Source of the DNA: Marinibacterium anthonyi
GTDB lineage: Bacteria > Pseudomonadota > Alphaproteobacteria > Rhodobacterales > Rhodobacteraceae
NCBI GenBank assembly: GCA_003217735.2
Contig: CP031585.1
Span: 558,001 to 622,000 of the forward strand
Direction: 5' to 3'
DNA: 64,000 nucleotides
Positions 56,688 to 64,000 of the stretch are shown here, in pieces (within the stretch, counting starts at the first letter, position 1; every line of letters starts with the position of its first letter). A program made the position numbers and the translations under genes. Under the pieces are notes generated by a model that did not search any database, was not told the origin of the DNA, and saw only the letters and a program-made list of their open reading frames with translations.

Positions 56688-57956
56688 TCAGCCCTTGCCC
56701 TTCCACGGCACCAGAAGCCGTTCGGCCCACCGCATCAGCATGTCGATGCCAAAACCGATCACGCCGATCAGGATGATGCCCATCAGCACGATGTCGGTGT
56801 TCTGGAATTTCGACGCCACCATGATCATCATGCCCGCGCCCTTTTCGGCGGCGACCAGTTCGGCGGCGACCACGGTGCCCCAGCAGACGCCCATGGCGAC
56901 ACGGGCGCCGGTGAAGATTTCCGGCAGCGAATTGGGCACGATCACGTGGCGCATGATCTGCGCCTTGGACGCCCCCAGCGAATAGGCCGCGTGGACCTTG
57001 GATATCTTCACGCCCGACACGCCGGACCGCGCGGCGATGGCCATGATCCAGAGCGCGGCGAGGAACAGCAGGATGATCTTGCCCGCCTCGCCGATGCCCG
57101 CCCAGATGATCACCAGCGGGATCAGGGCCAGCGGCGGAACCGGGCGCATGAATTCCACGATCGGGTCGAACCAGCCACGGAACCAGTCAGACAGCCCCAT
57201 GGCATAGCCCAGCGGGATCCCGACCAGCGCGCCAAAGACGAAGCCCAGGATCACCCGCATCAGCGAATAGCCCAGGTGTTCCCAAAGCGTGGACCCGCGA
57301 AAGCCCTCCTTCGCGATTTCCACGATCCGGGCAATGACGGCCTCGGGCGGCGGCAGCCAGATCGGTTCCATCTGCCAGCCCTTGCGGGGTTCGAAGTTCA
57401 GCGTGCCCTTGGGCGACATGCCGACCCGGCCATAGGGGGTCTCGACGCTGCCGCCCGGCTCGATCGGCTTGCCGTCGACGGCGACGACCCTGGCGCCTTC
57501 GTCCCGGCCCAGTTCGTCGTTCTGGTCCACCCGGATCAGCCCCGACCGCCAGACGCCGACCGTGGCGGCGTCGTTCTTGGCCCAGCCGTCGCCCGGCTCG
57601 ACCGTCGGGTCTTCGACGGTCTCGTCGATGGGGTGCACCAGCACGCTGACGGTGGCGGTGTCGGTCTGCCCGTCCGGGGTTTCGGCGGTGTAATCGAAGG
57701 TCGCCAGGCCCTCGAACGGGCCCGGCGCATGCAGGAACTTCGGCAACAGGTCGGACCCGGTAAAGGCCCCCCACAGAACGAAGATCGTCACGATCGAGAT
57801 CACGCTTGCCGCCCGGTCCGGCTTGACCGCGCTTTCGTCCCCGAACGTCACCGTCTTGAGCGAGGTGTAATCCGTCTTTTGCGTGCGTTTGCGCAGCTGG
57901 TGGACGATGACGTAGGCGCCGGTGAAGATGGCGGCGTAGATCAGGATGGGGATCAT
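56688..57956 (-). CDS. tauC: taurine ABC transporter permease with N-terminal extension
   Basis: 422 residues against about 275 for typical TauC. The C-terminal half is a normal permease (LWEHLGYSLMRVILGFVFG, EAA loop AAYSLGASKAQIMRHVIVP). The extra N-terminal part has a membrane segment at 1-20, another at about 50-70 (SVISIVTIFVLWGAFTGSDL) and a predicted periplasmic domain at about 75-190 (TAETPDGQTDTATVSVLVHP). The ATG overlaps the tauB stop (ATGA). A longer frame to 58217 lies within tauB and is rejected. Confidence 0.9.
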   Translation of the reverse strand: MIPILIYAAIFTGAYVIVHQLRKRTQKTDYTSLKTVTFGDESAVKPDRAASVISIVTIFVLWGAFTGSDLLPKFLHAPGPFEGLATFDYTAETPDGQTDTATVSVLVHPIDETVEDPTVEPGDGWAKNDAATVGVWRSGLIRVDQNDELGRDEGARVVAVDGKPIEPGGSVETPYGRVGMSPKGTLNFEPRKGWQMEPIWLPPPEAVIARIVEIAKEGFRGSTLWEHLGYSLMRVILGFVFGALVGIPLGYAMGLSDWFRGWFDPIVEFMRPVPPLALIPLVIIWAGIGEAGKIILLFLAALWIMAIAARSGVSGVKISKVHAAYSLGASKAQIMRHVIVPNSLPEIFTGARVAMGVCWGTVVAAELVAAEKGAGMMIMVASKFQNTDIVLMGIILIGVIGFGIDMLMRWAERLLVPWKGKG

Positions 57957-58759
57957 GTCGGCGCCTCCGTCCGGCCCATGATCTCTTCTTCCATGTTCCA
58001 GATCATGTTCAGGATCTCTTCGCGCCGGGGCCCGAATTCGGGGTGCTTCTTGACCTCGCGCAGGTCGGCGTTCACGCCCAGGTCGGCAAAGGGCAGGCGG
58101 TATTCCCGGTGGATCCGCCCGGGGCGCGGCGCCATCACCAGCAGGCGTTCGCCCAGCAGCAGCGCTTCCTCGACCGAGTGGGTGATCAGGATGATGGTCT
58201 TGCCGGTCTCTTTCCAAAGCTTGAGGACCAGCGACTGCATCTTTTCGCGCGTCAGCGCGTCCAGCGCGCCCAGCGGTTCGTCCATCAGGATGACATCGGG
58301 ATCATTGGCCAGGCAGCGCGCCAGCGCCACGCGCTGCTGCATCCCGCCCGACAGCTCGTAGACCGACTTGTCCTTGAAGTCCCGCAGGCCCACGACCTCG
58401 AGCAGGTGATCGACGATCTGCGTCTTCTCGCCCTTGGGCATGTGCTTCATCGACGGGCCGAAGCCGACGTTCTCGCGCACCGACATCCATTCGAACAAGG
58501 CGCCCTGCTGGAACACCATGCCCCGTTCTGCGCCCGGGCCGGTCACCCGGTGACCGTTCATGGTGATCTGGCCAGAGGTCGGCGCCAGGAAGCCCGCCAG
58601 GATGTTCAAAAGCGTGGTCTTGCCGCACCCCGAAGGGCCCAGCACGCTAAGCAGTTCGCCCGCATTCAGCTGAAGCGAGACGTCCTTGAGTGCCTGCACC
58701 GCGCTGCCGTTGGGCAACTCGAAGCGCATGGAGAGGTTTTCGATGCTGAGCCCGTTCAT
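57953..58759 (-). CDS. tauB: taurine ABC transporter ATP-binding protein
   Basis: 268 residues from the ATG at 58759 (a start 36 bp upstream lies within a hairpin region and is less likely). Walker A is GPSGCGKTT (about 41-49), signature LSGGMQQR, Walker B VILMDEPLGALDALTR, H-loop ITHSVEEAL. It energises taurine uptake. Separated from tauA by 100 bp of hairpins. Confidence 0.93.
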   Translation of the reverse strand: MNGLSIENLSMRFELPNGSAVQALKDVSLQLNAGELLSVLGPSGCGKTTLLNILAGFLAPTSGQITMNGHRVTGPGAERGMVFQQGALFEWMSVRENVGFGPSMKHMPKGEKTQIVDHLLEVVGLRDFKDKSVYELSGGMQQRVALARCLANDPDVILMDEPLGALDALTREKMQSLVLKLWKETGKTIILITHSVEEALLLGERLLVMAPRPGRIHREYRLPFADLGVNADLREVKKHPEFGPRREEILNMIWNMEEEIMGRTEAPT

Positions 58760-58769
58760 CCCGTACCGC

Positions 58770-58852
58770 AAAACTTTTGATGAAAGTTTTGCCAAAAGTT
58801 TCCGGGAAACTTTTGGCGTCGGAGAGGGCCGGACAGCGAGGGCTGTCCGGCC
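58770..58852 (-). promoter_or_regulatory. three hairpins in the tauA-tauB spacer
   Basis: 58770-58790: AAAACTTT-TGATG-AAAGTTTT. 58792-58816: CCAAAAGTTTCC around a central G with its complement. 58827-58852: GGCCGGACAGC-GAGG-GCTGTCCGGCC. The first two share the arm AAAGTTT and could form alternative pairings. Likely controls how much tauBC is made relative to tauA. Confidence 0.65.
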
Positions 58853-58859
58853 GGGGTCG

Positions 58860-59861
58860 TCACATGCCGTTGGCGGCCGACAGCGGGCCGGTGTCCACGG
58901 CGTTGTCGTAGCTGGCCAGCGCGGAATCGATCGATCCGGCCGTCACGAAGACTTCGGCCACGCCCTTCATGAACTCCTGGCTGCCGCCGCCGAGCCATTT
59001 CTTGGACAGCTGGGTGTCGACGTCCGGAAAGACGAAGGTGGCCAGGGTTTCGGCCGTGGCGTCGTCGTCCATGCCGGCGTCCTTGGCGATGACGGGGACC
59101 ATCTCGGTCGTGTGCTCGCCCGAATTCCACATGGCGTTGGCATCCGCCGTCACCTTCAGGAACTTGGCGACCAGGTCACCGTTCTCGGCCACGAAGGACG
59201 CGGGCGCCGATGTCACGTCGAAAACCAGGATCCCAAGGTCTTCCTTCTCGGCGCCGGTCAGCAGCACGTTGCCGTGTTCCTTCATCCGGCGCAGGGACCC
59301 GCCCCAGCCGCAGGCCATGTCCACCGCGCCCTGCGCGATCGCGGCCGCGCCGTCGGGCGGTGCCATGTCGACGATTTCCAGGCTGTCGAGCGGAACGCCG
59401 AAATGGTCCATCTGCTTGAGGAAGCCGTAGTGCGCCGCGGTGCCCAGCGGCACGGCGACCTTCTTGCCTTCCAGTTCGCTTGCGCTGTCCTTGTCGATTT
59501 CCAGGTCCGACCGGACCACGCAATTGTCGTTGTCCGAATAGCTGACCGCCACGTCCAGCGCGACCAGGTCCTGGCCCGCGCTGGTGGCGACCACGAAGGG
59601 CGGCACGCCCTGGCTGACCGACAGCTGCACGTCGCCCGACGCCATTGCCGCGCTCATCGCGGTGCCGGTGTCGAAGCTGACCCAGTTGACCTTGACGCCC
59701 ATCTCTTCGTCGTAGGTGCCGTTGACCTTGGCGTATTCGAACGGCATCGGCCATTCGAGGAAGTAGCCCACCGTGATCTCGTCCAGGGCGAAGGCGGGGG
59801 CCGTGCCGGCGACCAGAGCGAAGACCGCGGCGGCGCCCTTGAGGCTGCGCTTGATGCTCAA
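58860..59861 (-). CDS. tauA: taurine ABC transporter substrate-binding protein
   Basis: 333 residues with a signal peptide ending near AFA-LDEITVG (residue 25). NMT1/SsuA-like fold: TVGYFLEWPMPFEY, SQGVPPFVVATSAGQDLV, LEGKKVAVPLGTAAHYGF. Periplasmic capture of taurine. First gene of tauABC, facing the divergent tpa gene. Confidence 0.92.
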   Translation of the reverse strand: MSIKRSLKGAAAVFALVAGTAPAFALDEITVGYFLEWPMPFEYAKVNGTYDEEMGVKVNWVSFDTGTAMSAAMASGDVQLSVSQGVPPFVVATSAGQDLVALDVAVSYSDNDNCVVRSDLEIDKDSASELEGKKVAVPLGTAAHYGFLKQMDHFGVPLDSLEIVDMAPPDGAAAIAQGAVDMACGWGGSLRRMKEHGNVLLTGAEKEDLGILVFDVTSAPASFVAENGDLVAKFLKVTADANAMWNSGEHTTEMVPVIAKDAGMDDDATAETLATFVFPDVDTQLSKKWLGGGSQEFMKGVAEVFVTAGSIDSALASYDNAVDTGPLSAANGM

Positions 59862-60154
59862 ATTGTTATCTCCCGTGTTGTCCGCCGCGTTGGGCGGGTG
59901 TGGTGGCGGCCCCGGATGCGAGTCCCGGCCGCAGGGGGCAAAGGCGCAAAACCCGCCCGGACCCGGCCCGATCGGAGCCGATAATGCCTAATGGATCAAC
60001 ATTTTTTCTGTTGTTTCCGGGACCCCGGCATGCGCCAGCCGTGCGATTTCTTCCCGGAAATGAGCGATCGGGGGTGGTGGTTTTGTCCTAAGTGTCTGAA
60101 TAAAATAAAAAAACTATGGATTGGGGGGAGGATGGGGATGCACTGTCTGGTGAT

Positions 60155-60187
60155 TTGGACTTAGCGGGGCGGGCGATCTGGACCTAT
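60155..60187 (+). promoter_or_regulatory. candidate TauR-binding direct repeats
   Basis: TTGGACTTAG (60155-60164) and CTGGACCTAT (60178-60187) are direct repeats 23 bp apart, 100 bp before the tpa ATG. I recall CTGGACYTAA repeats as the TauR (MocR-type) site in Rhodobacter capsulatus; the match is close but not exact. The rest of the 425-bp tauA-tpa gap holds an AT-rich promoter-like stretch (about 60080-60115) and no gene. Confidence 0.55.
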
Positions 60188-60286
60188 AGTTCGCCGAAAA
60201 AACAGGATCAGCATGGGTCCAAGGTCTGGCCCGCTCTGGCGGGCCGACATGCGTTCGATCTCCCTTTGCAAAAGAGGCACCAGGCC

Positions 60287-61678
60287 ATGGACGGCAAGTT
60301 CACGGAAAACGACAATTCCCACATCGTAGCTGCCGACAAGGCGCATGTCTGGCATCACCTGAGCCAGCACAAACCCTACGAGACGATCGACCCGCGCATC
60401 ATCGTCGAAGGCAAGGGGATGAAGGTCTGGGATCAGAACGGCAAGGAATTCCTCGATGCCGTTTCGGGCGCCGTCTGGACCGTCAACGTCGGCTATGGCC
60501 GGGAACGCATTGCCGACGCAGTGCGCGACCAGCTGCTGAAGATGAACTATTTCGCGGGCTCCATGGGCACCGTGCCCGGCGCGATCTTTTCCGAGATGCT
60601 GATCGACAAGATGCCGGGCATGAGCCGGGTCTATTACTGCAACTCGGGGTCCGAGGCCAACGAGAAGGCCTTCAAGATGGTCCGCCAGATCGCCCACAAG
60701 AAATACGGCGGCACCAAGCACAAGATCCTGTACCGCGACCGCGACTATCACGGCACCACCATCGGCGCCCTGTCGGCCGGCGGCCAGGACGAGCGCAACG
60801 CGCAATACGGCCCCTTCGCACCGGGTTTCGTGCGGGTGCCCCATTGCCTGGAATACCGCAAGCACGAACAGGACGGCGCGCCGGTCGAGAACTACGGCGA
60901 ATGGGCGGCCGGGCTGATCGAACAGGTGATCCTGTCCGAAGGACCGGACACCGTGGGCGGCCTGTGCCTGGAACCGGTGACCGCAGGCGGCGGCGTGATC
61001 GTTCCGCCCGAGGGCTATTGGCAGAAGGTGCAGGAGATCTGTGCCAAGTACGGCGTGCTGCTGCACATCGACGAGGTCGTCTGCGGCGTGGGGCGGACCG
61101 GCGAATGGTTCGGCTACCAGCATTACGGCGTGAAGCCCGACATGGTGACGATGGCCAAGGGCCTGGCCTCGGGCTATGCGGCGATTGCCGCTCTGGTGAC
61201 GACCGAGGAGGTCTTTGATGCCTTCAAGGACGATCCGACCGACCCGATGAACTATTTCCGCGACATCTCGACCTTTGGCGGCTGCACCGGTGGCCCGGCG
61301 GCGGCGATCGAGAACATGAAGATCATCGAGGAAGAAGGCCTGCTGGCCAACACCACCGCCATGGGTGCGCGGCTGATGGAGAACCTGGCCGAGCTGAAGG
61401 ACAAGCACAAGGTTGTCGGCGACGTGCGCGGCAAGGGGCTGTTCTGCGGCGCCGAGCTGGTGCTGGATCGCGATACCAAGGAACCGGTGCCGGAGAAGAT
61501 GGCCCAGGCGGTGACCGCCGACTGCATGGGGCAGGGGGTTATCATCGGCATGACCAACCGCTCGCTGCCGGGCAAGAACAATACGTTGTGCTTCTCGCCC
61601 GCGCTGATCGCGACGCCGGACGATATCGACCGGATCACCGATGCGGTCGACGGTGCGCTGGGGCGGGTGTTCGGGTAG
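60287..61678 (+). CDS. tpa: taurine-pyruvate aminotransferase
   Basis: A 463-residue class III PLP aminotransferase converting taurine plus pyruvate to sulfoacetaldehyde plus alanine. Motifs: SGAVWTVNVGYGRERIADAV, YYCNSGSEANEKAFKM, LLHIDEVVCGVGRTGEWFG and the PLP lysine in MVTMAKGLASGYA. The ATG was chosen at MDGKFTEND; an upstream frame overlaps the TauR sites. Next to tauABC it gives import followed by deamination; xsc for sulfoacetaldehyde is not in this window. Confidence 0.93.
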   Translation: MDGKFTENDNSHIVAADKAHVWHHLSQHKPYETIDPRIIVEGKGMKVWDQNGKEFLDAVSGAVWTVNVGYGRERIADAVRDQLLKMNYFAGSMGTVPGAIFSEMLIDKMPGMSRVYYCNSGSEANEKAFKMVRQIAHKKYGGTKHKILYRDRDYHGTTIGALSAGGQDERNAQYGPFAPGFVRVPHCLEYRKHEQDGAPVENYGEWAAGLIEQVILSEGPDTVGGLCLEPVTAGGGVIVPPEGYWQKVQEICAKYGVLLHIDEVVCGVGRTGEWFGYQHYGVKPDMVTMAKGLASGYAAIAALVTTEEVFDAFKDDPTDPMNYFRDISTFGGCTGGPAAAIENMKIIEEEGLLANTTAMGARLMENLAELKDKHKVVGDVRGKGLFCGAELVLDRDTKEPVPEKMAQAVTADCMGQGVIIGMTNRSLPGKNNTLCFSPALIATPDDIDRITDAVDGALGRVFG

Positions 61679-61680
61679 GG

Positions 61681-61743
61681 GGGGGCTCTGCCCCCGTCCT
61701 CCCTTGGAGGACTCCCCCGAGGGTATTTTTGAAGAGAAAGAAG
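61681..61743 (+). repeat. dispersed hairpin-plus-tail repeat, copy 3
   Basis: GGGGGCTCTGCCCCC, GTCCTCCCTTGGAGGAC, TCCCCCGAGGGTATTTTTG and AAGAGAAAGAAG. It begins 3 bp after the tpa stop. It ends 13 bp before the next ATG, whose ribosome site AGGAGG follows directly. Confidence 0.87.
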
Positions 61744-61756
61744 CAGGAGGCTCGCC

Positions 61757-62347
61757 ATGTGGGCTGAACCGGTCACTTTGACGGGGCGAAGCGGGTCTGT
61801 TGTTCCGCTTCGGATGTCCCATGCGGAAGAACTGGCCGAAGCGGCGGCGGATGGCGAGCTGTACCGGCTGTGGTACACGTCGGTGCCGGCGCCCGAGGGC
61901 GTGCCTGCCGAGATCGAGCGGCGGCTGGGGCTGATGGCCGAGGGCAAGATGGCGCCTTTTGCCATCCTGGATGTCGATGGCCGGGCGGTGGGGATGACGA
62001 CCTACATGAATATCGACGCGATGAACAAGCGGGTCGAGATCGGGTCGACCTGGTATCGCAAGGCCGTCCAGCGCACGCCGCTGAATACCGAGTGCAAGCG
62101 TATGCTGCTGGGTCATGCCTTCGAGGTGCTGGACTGCATCGCGGTCGAACTGCGGACCCACCGGATGAACACGCAAAGCCGCCGGGCCATCGAACGGCTG
62201 GGTGCGCAGCTGGACGGGATCCTGCGTCAGCACCAGGTCATTCCCAACGGGACGATCCGCGACACGGCGGTCTATTCGATCATCGCCGCGGAATGGCCTT
62301 CTGTCCGGGCGCATCTGGACTGGCAGCTGGAAAAGCCCCGGAGCTGA
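61757..62347 (+). CDS. GNAT acetyltransferase, RimJ/RimL-like
   Basis: A 196-residue N-acetyltransferase. Visible: RLGLMAEGKMAPFAILDVDG, VEIGSTWYRKAVQRTPLNTE (acetyl-CoA-binding region) and LRTHRMNTQSRRAIERLGAQ. AGGAGG precedes the ATG. Substrate unknown. Confidence 0.87.
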   Translation: MWAEPVTLTGRSGSVVPLRMSHAEELAEAAADGELYRLWYTSVPAPEGVPAEIERRLGLMAEGKMAPFAILDVDGRAVGMTTYMNIDAMNKRVEIGSTWYRKAVQRTPLNTECKRMLLGHAFEVLDCIAVELRTHRMNTQSRRAIERLGAQLDGILRQHQVIPNGTIRDTAVYSIIAAEWPSVRAHLDWQLEKPRS

Positions 62348-62437
62348 GCGAAACGGCCCGCGCGCTGCAGCGCGCGGGCCGGGCCCAACGGGAGGAGGGC
62401 ATCCTTGGATGCCTGATCGACGGGCGGGAGCCCCGGT

Positions 62438-63469
62438 TCAGACGAGCAGCTGGAACAGAAGGCCTGACAGGATCGCGCCGGTGATGCCCAGGCCAAGGTA
62501 GGCGGCGAAGACCTGCGGCTTGACCAGGGACCAGACCGCCGCCATCGCCGGGATGGAACTGACCGCGCCGGCGATCATGAAGGCCATGGCGGACCCCGCG
62601 CTCATCCCCTGTTCCATCAGCCCCGCCAGCAGCGGCGGCGCCACGTAGGAATTCAGGTAGGCCGGCATGCCCACGAAGGCCGCGATGGCGATGGGCAGGG
62701 GACCTTCGCCGCCGACGACACCGGCGATCATCTCGGCCGGGACGTAGTGGACCAGCAGGGCTTCCAGCACATAGGCCAGGGACAGCCATTTCAGCAGGAA
62801 CAGACCATTCGTCACCAGTTCCTGCCGGAACGTCTTGCGCCGGCTGTCTTCCGTCCAGAAGGCCCAGACCGGTTTGCCGTCCAGCTTCGGGCCTCCGCAG
62901 CAGCCCGAGGGCTGGTAGACCCGCAGCGGGTTCTGGAACGCGCCCGCACCCATCAGCCCCTTGACGGTGAACCCGCCCAGCAGGCCAAGGCCCACTGCCG
63001 CCACCGCCTTTGCCACCGCAAAGGGCCAGCCAAGTGCACCCGCCGTGATCAGCAGCGTCGGAGGGTCGATCAGCGGCGAGGACAGCCAGAAGGCCATCAC
63101 CGCCGACAAGGGCGCGCCCAGGGCCAGGAGGCCCGCGATGAACGGGATCACCTGGCAGGAACAGAAGGGCGCCAGCCCGCCGAAGATGGCGGCCAGGAAG
63201 ATCATCCGCACCTCGCGCCCCTGGAAGGCCCGAGTCACCATGACATCGGCGCCCGCCGCCTTGAGGTATGCCAGCAGCAGCACCGCCGCCACGATATAGG
63301 GCAGCGTGCCCAGCAGCGCGCGCCAGGCAAAGCCGATGGTAAAGCCGAAATTGCCCGGATCCAGCAGGGCGACGCCCGCCAGGACGATCAGGATGAAGGC
63401 CCAGGGCGTCCTGAGGAACCCGGCGACGTCGCGCCAGTGGACGCCGGGGGTCTGTGTTGTGTCAGACAT
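62438..63469 (-). CDS. PF03773-type permease (ArsP_1/SO_0444-like)
   Basis: 343 residues from MSDTTQTPG, with about eight to ten membrane segments. The family motif FCSCQVIPF (about 115) carries the paired Cys, and a cytoplasmic loop has a CCGG motif (SGCCGGPKL). Relatives export organoarsenicals, or copper and zinc. The start overlaps the ArsR stop by 8 bp, so an ArsR-type metal or metalloid response is likely. Confidence 0.87.
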   Translation of the reverse strand: MSDTTQTPGVHWRDVAGFLRTPWAFILIVLAGVALLDPGNFGFTIGFAWRALLGTLPYIVAAVLLLAYLKAAGADVMVTRAFQGREVRMIFLAAIFGGLAPFCSCQVIPFIAGLLALGAPLSAVMAFWLSSPLIDPPTLLITAGALGWPFAVAKAVAAVGLGLLGGFTVKGLMGAGAFQNPLRVYQPSGCCGGPKLDGKPVWAFWTEDSRRKTFRQELVTNGLFLLKWLSLAYVLEALLVHYVPAEMIAGVVGGEGPLPIAIAAFVGMPAYLNSYVAPPLLAGLMEQGMSAGSAMAFMIAGAVSSIPAMAAVWSLVKPQVFAAYLGLGITGAILSGLLFQLLV

Positions 63470-63773
63470 CGTTGGCCGCCTTTCTTGGCGCATCGGCGCA
63501 GCATTCGTTCAGGATGAAGCCGGCCAGACGTCTCAGGGTGTCGAAACTCGCCCGGTTGATCGTGGTGCGCCCGGATTTCTCCTGGGCGACCACGCCACCG
63601 GCCGACAGGAATTTCAGGTGATGGGCCAGGGTCGACGGCGCCATGCCGGTCCGATCCTGGATCTCGCTTACACTCAGGCCCGGTTCGCCCGCGCGCACCA
63701 GGCAGCGCAGCACCTGCAGCCGCGCCTCGGACCCCATGGCGGCGAACCCTTGCGCCGCTTCTTCCCAGATCAT
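63462..63773 (-). CDS. ArsR-family transcriptional repressor
   Basis: A 103-residue winged-helix regulator: EAAQGFAAMGSEARLQVLRC, LSVSEIQDRTGMAPSTLAHH. Its last part has a CC pair (ILNECCADAP). The usual ELCVCDL arsenite site is replaced by GLSVSEIQ, so metal would have to bind elsewhere, perhaps at the C-terminal CC. It is coupled to the permease and has a perfect palindrome 21 bp upstream. Confidence 0.9.
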   Translation of the reverse strand: MIWEEAAQGFAAMGSEARLQVLRCLVRAGEPGLSVSEIQDRTGMAPSTLAHHLKFLSAGGVVAQEKSGRTTINRASFDTLRRLAGFILNECCADAPRKAANDV

Positions 63774-63793
63774 GCGATTCGCTCCCAGATAAA

Positions 63794-63815
63794 ACCATAA
63801 AACTAGTTTTATGGT
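63794..63815. promoter_or_regulatory. perfect 22-bp palindrome, ArsR operator candidate
   Basis: The half-site ACCATAAAACT is followed directly by its complement. It lies 21-42 bp upstream of the arsR start, in an AT-rich stretch within GC-rich DNA. Confidence 0.75.
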
Positions 63816-63871
63816 GATTCTGGGTGCGACGCAAGCGGCGCGCGCGACGGGGGCAGGGCGGGCTGCCGGCC

Positions 63872-64000
63872 TCAGGCGCTGTGGCGTTCTTTCGTCAGGG
63901 TCAGGGGAACGGCGGGAAAGACGTCGGATTGCCGCGGGTCCGTGCGCGCGCAGAGATAGCCGTTGATGGCGATGGTCATCATGCTCAGCATCGAATTCTG
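63872..64000 (-). CDS. C-terminal end of an unidentified protein (partial)
   Basis: The minus frame is open from the window edge to a TGA: 42 residues including SMLSMMTIAINGYLCARTD and ending TLTKERHSA. Composition is protein-like. I cannot name the family from this fragment. Confidence 0.4.
   Translation of the reverse strand, partial: QNSMLSMMTIAINGYLCARTDPRQSDVFPAVPLTLTKERHSA

Overview
The window looks like chromosomal DNA of a marine-type alphaproteobacterium, most likely Rhodobacteraceae (Roseobacter group). Support comes from high GC with strong third-position bias, taurine uptake linked to taurine-pyruvate aminotransferase, L-malyl-CoA/beta-methylmalyl-CoA lyase, a DgcN/DgcA D-glutamate pair and a TIGR02300 'FYDLN' protein. 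Genus cannot be fixed from sequence reading alone.

Layout. 1-4754: tricarboxylate-type TTT transporter tctCBA with a divergent two-component system (tctD, partial tctE). 4897-6384: cytoplasmic trehalase. 6409-10546 (minus): efeUOB iron uptake. 10774-11841: unusual fusion of a TIM-barrel domain with a methylglyoxal-synthase-like domain. 12135-14850: flavin monooxygenase and M29 aminopeptidase. 15036-15110: tRNA-Gly. 15408-23374: an amide-utilisation operon (AmiC-like sensor, ANTAR antiterminator AmiR, oligopeptide-type ABC transporter, formamidase/acetamidase, fused double ATPase), preceded by a strong leader terminator. 23449-30782 (minus): translation cluster pheT, yrhK, pheS, rplT, rpmI, interrupted by a beta-lactamase-fold hydrolase, a small secreted protein and an acetyltransferase. 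31039-36903: lipoprotein, pyruvate kinase, N-formylglutamate amidohydrolase, DUF1244, extradiol-dioxygenase-like protein and lrgAB. 37226-40248 (minus): D-amino-acid transaminase, dgcA and dgcN. 40527-45675: mcl1, an Lrp/LysE pair, accA, a GntR regulator and a metallopeptidase. 45815-46141: TIGR02300 protein.

46221-56547 is a genomic island next to tRNA-Ala(GGC), visibly AT-richer in its right half. It carries a small AAA ATPase, a TIR-domain effector with a zinc-ribbon partner, and a minus-strand operon of a SIR2-like protein, a HerA-type ATPase and a reverse transcriptase. Both defence loci are broken by insertion sequences. An IS66 element (8-bp target duplication catcttcg) sits inside the 3' end of the TIR gene. 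An IS3 element cuts off the N-terminal half of the SIR2 gene. The SIR2-HerA-reverse transcriptase operon is the best candidate for an undescribed antiphage arrangement.

56688-61678: taurine import (tauABC, minus) divergent from taurine-pyruvate aminotransferase, with candidate TauR sites in between. 61757-64000: acetyltransferase, an ArsR-regulated PF03773-type permease with a perfect palindromic operator candidate, and a partial gene at the edge. A dispersed hairpin-plus-tail repeat family (full copies near 26270, 41698 and 61681) occupies several gene ends.
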